Positions 61,969 through 64,000 of a stretch of DNA of 64,000 nt are shown here, one piece after another. The DNA is from Modestobacter marinus (GTDB lineage: Bacteria; Actinomycetota; Actinomycetes; Mycobacteriales; Geodermatophilaceae). The notes under the pieces are model-generated. The model was not told where the DNA came from. It did not search any database and saw nothing but the letters and a program-made list of their open reading frames with translations. Made by a program: the position numbers and the translations under genes. The stretch covers positions 62,001 to 126,000 of the forward strand of contig NZ_JABGCH010000015.1 in assembly GCF_019799945.1 (NCBI RefSeq), given 5' to 3'. Each line of letters starts with the position of its first letter. The stretch's first letter is position 1.

Positions 61969-62916
61969 ATGCCGCGCGTGGCCGATGAGCAGTTTCTGAT
62001 CACCTATGACGGCCCTGCTCTCGCCACGAGCCGCATGGACGTCCGTCTGCTCGCGCCCGCCCTCATCGGGATGGCCGACGTCATCCAGGTGAGCAACCGC
62101 GTCATGAACCCGGGCGCACCCAACCCGGGTTTACACATCGAGGCGACGCGACCTGGCTCGTTCAGCGTCGAGTTGATCCTGATGGACGCCGCTGGCGTCG
62201 TCGACCGCATGATCGACTTTCTCGCTGGCGACGTGAGCACGGCCACGGCGAATGGCCTTGCCATGCTCACCGCTGCGAGCGGCGCCCTCATGCTCCTCAA
62301 GAGGCTGGCCCGAAGGAAGATCCGCAGCCAAGAGGAGGTGCGCCCGGGTTGGGTCCGCATCACGTTCAGCGACAGCACCACCATCGAGGTGCCGAGTGCC
62401 TCCATCGCCCTGGCCGAAGATCTTGAGTTCCGGCGGGCTGCCAACGAGATGGTCGAGCCCCTGCGGCGGGGGGGAATTGAGGTCGTCTCCATCTCTCGGC
62501 AGGACGAGGAGCTCGTGCGGGTCGTCGAGGATGATCTTCCCGGTTTTGACATCCCGCTGGCCGGCGATGCGCTTCTCAGCGATCAGACGCGCCAGGTCGC
62601 TCTGCGACTGCTCAACGTCGCCTTCGTGCCTGGCAACAAGTGGCGGGTCTCCGACGGCGACCGCGACCTGTTCGTCGGCGTCGGCGATCTGTCGTTCCTT
62701 GAGCGTGTGGAAACCAACCAGGAGACCTTCTCCGCCGGCGACATCCTCCGCTGCCAGCTGCGCACCCAGCAGTTTCAACAACCCAACGGCGCCATCCGCA
62801 ACGAGCACACCGTGGTCCGGGTGTTAGAGCACATCCGCGGGCCTCGCGCTGTGCCGCTACCGTTCGAGGACCTGGAGCTGCCGAGCGTCCAGCGCGACGA
62901 TGGCCTGGGCCTGTAG
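61969..62916 (+). CDS. unrecognised 315-residue protein downstream of the TIR receptor
   Basis: I cannot assign a family. The N-terminus FLITYDGPALATSRMDVRLLAPALIGMADV looks like a beta strand and helix. A central hydrophobic, Gly/Ala-rich stretch near residues 92-113 (ATANGLAMLTAASGALMLLK) could be a membrane helix followed by a basic RRKIRSQEE segment. The C-terminal half is mixed alpha/beta with FVGVGDLSFLERVE and RTQQFQQPNGAI. The start is ATG 61969, with GTG 61978 as an alternative after GAGAGG. Codon use is less GC-biased than in housekeeping genes. Its place directly behind an immune-receptor gene makes it a candidate partner, though the 391-base gap argues against tight coupling. Confidence 0.6.
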   Translation: MPRVADEQFLITYDGPALATSRMDVRLLAPALIGMADVIQVSNRVMNPGAPNPGLHIEATRPGSFSVELILMDAAGVVDRMIDFLAGDVSTATANGLAMLTAASGALMLLKRLARRKIRSQEEVRPGWVRITFSDSTTIEVPSASIALAEDLEFRRAANEMVEPLRRGGIEVVSISRQDEELVRVVEDDLPGFDIPLAGDALLSDQTRQVALRLLNVAFVPGNKWRVSDGDRDLFVGVGDLSFLERVETNQETFSAGDILRCQLRTQQFQQPNGAIRNEHTVVRVLEHIRGPRAVPLPFEDLELPSVQRDDGLGL

Positions 62917-63054
62917 CCACTGATCAAGAGACGCCCTTCTGACGCCCGGGTCACGGCCGGCGCCTATGCGGGCGCACCGGGTGACCTCTCGGTGCTTGTC
63001 AGGTTCCGCAGCCGGCAGCCATGCTGACGGCCCGATTCGTGGACTCGCCGACGG

Positions 63055-63264
63055 TCACACGGGCAGCCGCACCCGCTCGGCCAGCAGTGACCGCAGGTGT
63101 CGGTCCTGGCCCCACTCGTTGACGACCGAGTAGGCCACCGACGCGCGCCACTCGCCGGACGGCCAGCGCACCCACGCATCCTGCAGACCGCCGACCCAAC
63201 GACCGTCATCGTGCAGCACCCCGACCCCACGGGGCGGCTTGATCGGACGTAGGTCGTCGGTCAC
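63055..63264 (-). CDS. small hypothetical protein
   Basis: A 69-residue protein starting at GTG 63264. It contains GVGVLHDDGRWVGGLQDAWVRWPSGEWRASVAYSV-like sequence, with beta-strand and Trp-rich character, and ends LLAERVRLPV. The pattern looks like a compact actinobacterial hypothetical protein rather than random sequence. The function is unknown. It lies 12 bases after the stop of the secreted protein gene and on the same strand, so the two may form one unit. Confidence 0.6.
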   Translation of the reverse strand: MTDDLRPIKPPRGVGVLHDDGRWVGGLQDAWVRWPSGEWRASVAYSVVNEWGQDRHLRSLLAERVRLPV

Positions 63265-63276
63265 CGGCGGCCCCCC

Positions 63277-63783
63277 TCAGCCCAGGCACTCCTTGGCCGC
63301 GTCCACCGACGGGTCGGCGGCCGAGATGTCAGCGGCCGCCTCGTCGGCGTCCGGCCAGACCGTGAACTGCTTGGCGAACCCGTCCACGCTCATGGTGACG
63401 GCCGTCTCGTCGATCGAGTTGGTGGCCCACACGCCGACCTCGTCCCCACCTCCGGTGGCGCTGAAGCGCATGGCGACGAAGTAGACCTCGGTGAAGTCAC
63501 TGGACCGGACGGCGGCGGCCTCGCGAGCGACGAACCCGCTTCCGTCCTGGGCGCCGTCGGCAATCCGGGTCATCACCTCGTCCGCAACGTCGAGACAGCC
63601 ATCGGGGACCGTCTCGGGTGTCTCTGACGGGCTCGCCTCGGTCGTCGCCGGGGAGGAGCTTGCCGGCGTCGCTGCCGAAGCGTCTGCCGGCGTCTCCTCT
63701 GACGTGAGGGAGGCGATCGCACCGAGGACTACGACGGCAGCGCCGGTCGCTACGAAGATCTTGGTACGTCCGGTCACAGCCAT
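63277..63783 (-). CDS. membrane-anchored or secreted hypothetical protein
   Basis: A 168-residue protein. The N-terminus is basic then hydrophobic (MAVTGRTKIFVATGAAVVVLGAIASL), a signal anchor or signal peptide without a lipobox. A Ser/Thr/Pro/Ala-rich linker follows, then a domain with CLDVADEVMTRIADGA, AAVRSSDFTEVYFVAMRFSA and a closing Cys in AKECLG that could pair with the first Cys. No family is recognised. It is read leftward with the 63055 gene. Confidence 0.65.
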   Translation of the reverse strand: MAVTGRTKIFVATGAAVVVLGAIASLTSEETPADASAATPASSSPATTEASPSETPETVPDGCLDVADEVMTRIADGAQDGSGFVAREAAAVRSSDFTEVYFVAMRFSATGGGDEVGVWATNSIDETAVTMSVDGFAKQFTVWPDADEAAADISAADPSVDAAKECLG

Positions 63784-63878
63784 GGCCCCTTGCTCGTCGG
63801 GTGGGCCTCACGTCCGTTGGCCCGCCGTGCACCATCGGCAGTGTTCGCGGCCACCGTGACCCCGGGGCGGGGGCCGGC

Positions 63879-64000
63879 TCAGGGGGAGCGTCGGGCAGCC
63901 ACGGCGGCCTCGTAGGCGGCCAGGGCCTCCCGGGCGGTGTCGTGGGCCGACAGGGGCTTGCGTCGGGGTCGGCCGATCGGGTGACCACCCACACCGGGGT
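63879..64000 (-). CDS. partial CDS entering from the right edge
   Basis: Reading leftward from the window end, an open frame gives GHPIGRPRRKPLSAHDTARE followed by ALAAYEAAVAARRSP and a TGA at 63879-63881. The basic start and Ala-rich helix look protein-like. Only the last 40 codons are present, so neither family nor start can be judged. Confidence 0.4.
   Translation of the reverse strand, partial: PGVGGHPIGRPRRKPLSAHDTAREALAAYEAAVAARRSP

Larger units (their letters stand above)
50460..64000. mobile_element. integrative element with serine integrase, Prim-Pol replication protein and immune cargo (left end; right end outside window)
   Basis: From the truncated HNH gene rightward, conserved chromosomal genes stop. 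The order is serine integrase, small hypothetical genes with overlapping stops and starts, primase-polymerase/P-loop protein, palindrome array, excisionase-like HTH gene, coiled-coil gene, then TIR-NTPase-WD40 and other accessory genes. Integrase at one edge with replication and HTH genes behind it is the layout of actinobacterial integrative elements and phage satellites. I see no transfer (FtsK-like), relaxase or virion gene before 64000. The right junction is not in the window, so the exact length is unknown. The left edge is placed from the end of HNH similarity only. Confidence 0.65.

Overview
The window is very GC-rich with actinobacterial codon use. From 14.3 to 49 kb its gene order matches the Mycobacterium tuberculosis Rv3274c-Rv3309c neighbourhood: fadE25, purE, purK, a GtrA protein, a bPH2 protein, birA, accD5, accE5, maf, accA3, lpdA, an M20 amidase, deoD/punA, pmmB, upp. 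With the high GC, SbcCD, the GtrA/GT2 pair and the methylmalonyl-CoA mutase genes, this suggests a soil actinobacterium, perhaps Geodermatophilaceae. The family assignment is an inference. No rRNA, tRNA or CRISPR array was seen.

Layout. 0-5.8 kb: GABA permease (-) and GABA transaminase (+), set among decayed fragments of a serine hydrolase and of a membrane protein. 5.9-14.2 kb: chromate-resistance genes (ChrB as two overlapping genes, then ChrA), an APH-like protein, a heterodimeric ABC exporter with one degenerate ATP site, and a DHFR-fold reductase. 14.3-20.3 kb (-): acyl-CoA dehydrogenase, purE, purK, an SGNH lipoprotein, a membrane glycosyltransferase-like protein and a polyprenol-phosphate GT2, divergent from GtrA. 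21-28.2 kb (-): SbcCD, a bPH2 protein, an acyltransferase and BirA. 28.3-33.6 kb (+): the acyl-CoA carboxylase beta, epsilon and biotinylated alpha subunits with maf and an FkbM methyltransferase. 33.6-42.8 kb (-): LpdA, MeaB, MutB, MutA, an M20 amidohydrolase and a GCS2 ligase. 42.9-49.9 kb: purine nucleoside phosphorylase, an NAD-dependent epimerase, phosphosugar mutase, two DUF805 proteins, a Gfo/Idh/MocA oxidoreductase, uracil phosphoribosyltransferase, a rhodanese and a VOC protein.

At about 50.46 kb the chromosome changes character. The 3' remnant of an HNH/DUF222-type endonuclease gene stops beside a large serine integrase. From there to the window end lies what looks like an integrative element: integrase, a tightly overlapping run of small proteins (two with Cys-pair motifs), a primase-polymerase/P-loop replication protein, an array of GGTGGACA palindromes, an excisionase-like HTH protein, a coiled-coil protein, and then accessory cargo. 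No conjugation or capsid gene is visible, so it resembles a mobilizable or satellite-like element. The cargo centrepiece is a 1430-residue TIR - nSTAND NTPase - transmembrane - WD40 protein whose 15 WD repeats are nearly identical. This is the architecture of a bacterial NLR-like immune receptor. It is followed by an unrecognised 315-residue protein and small hypothetical proteins.

How the genes connect. BirA biotinylates the AccA3 carrier domain. The carboxylase (propionyl-CoA to methylmalonyl-CoA) and the MutAB/MeaB mutase would together carry propionyl-CoA to succinyl-CoA, and FadE25 could feed that route. PurE/PurK, PNP, Upp and the phosphosugar mutase cover purine synthesis and nucleoside salvage. 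The GtrA/GT2/membrane-protein set could decorate the cell surface with a lipid-linked sugar.
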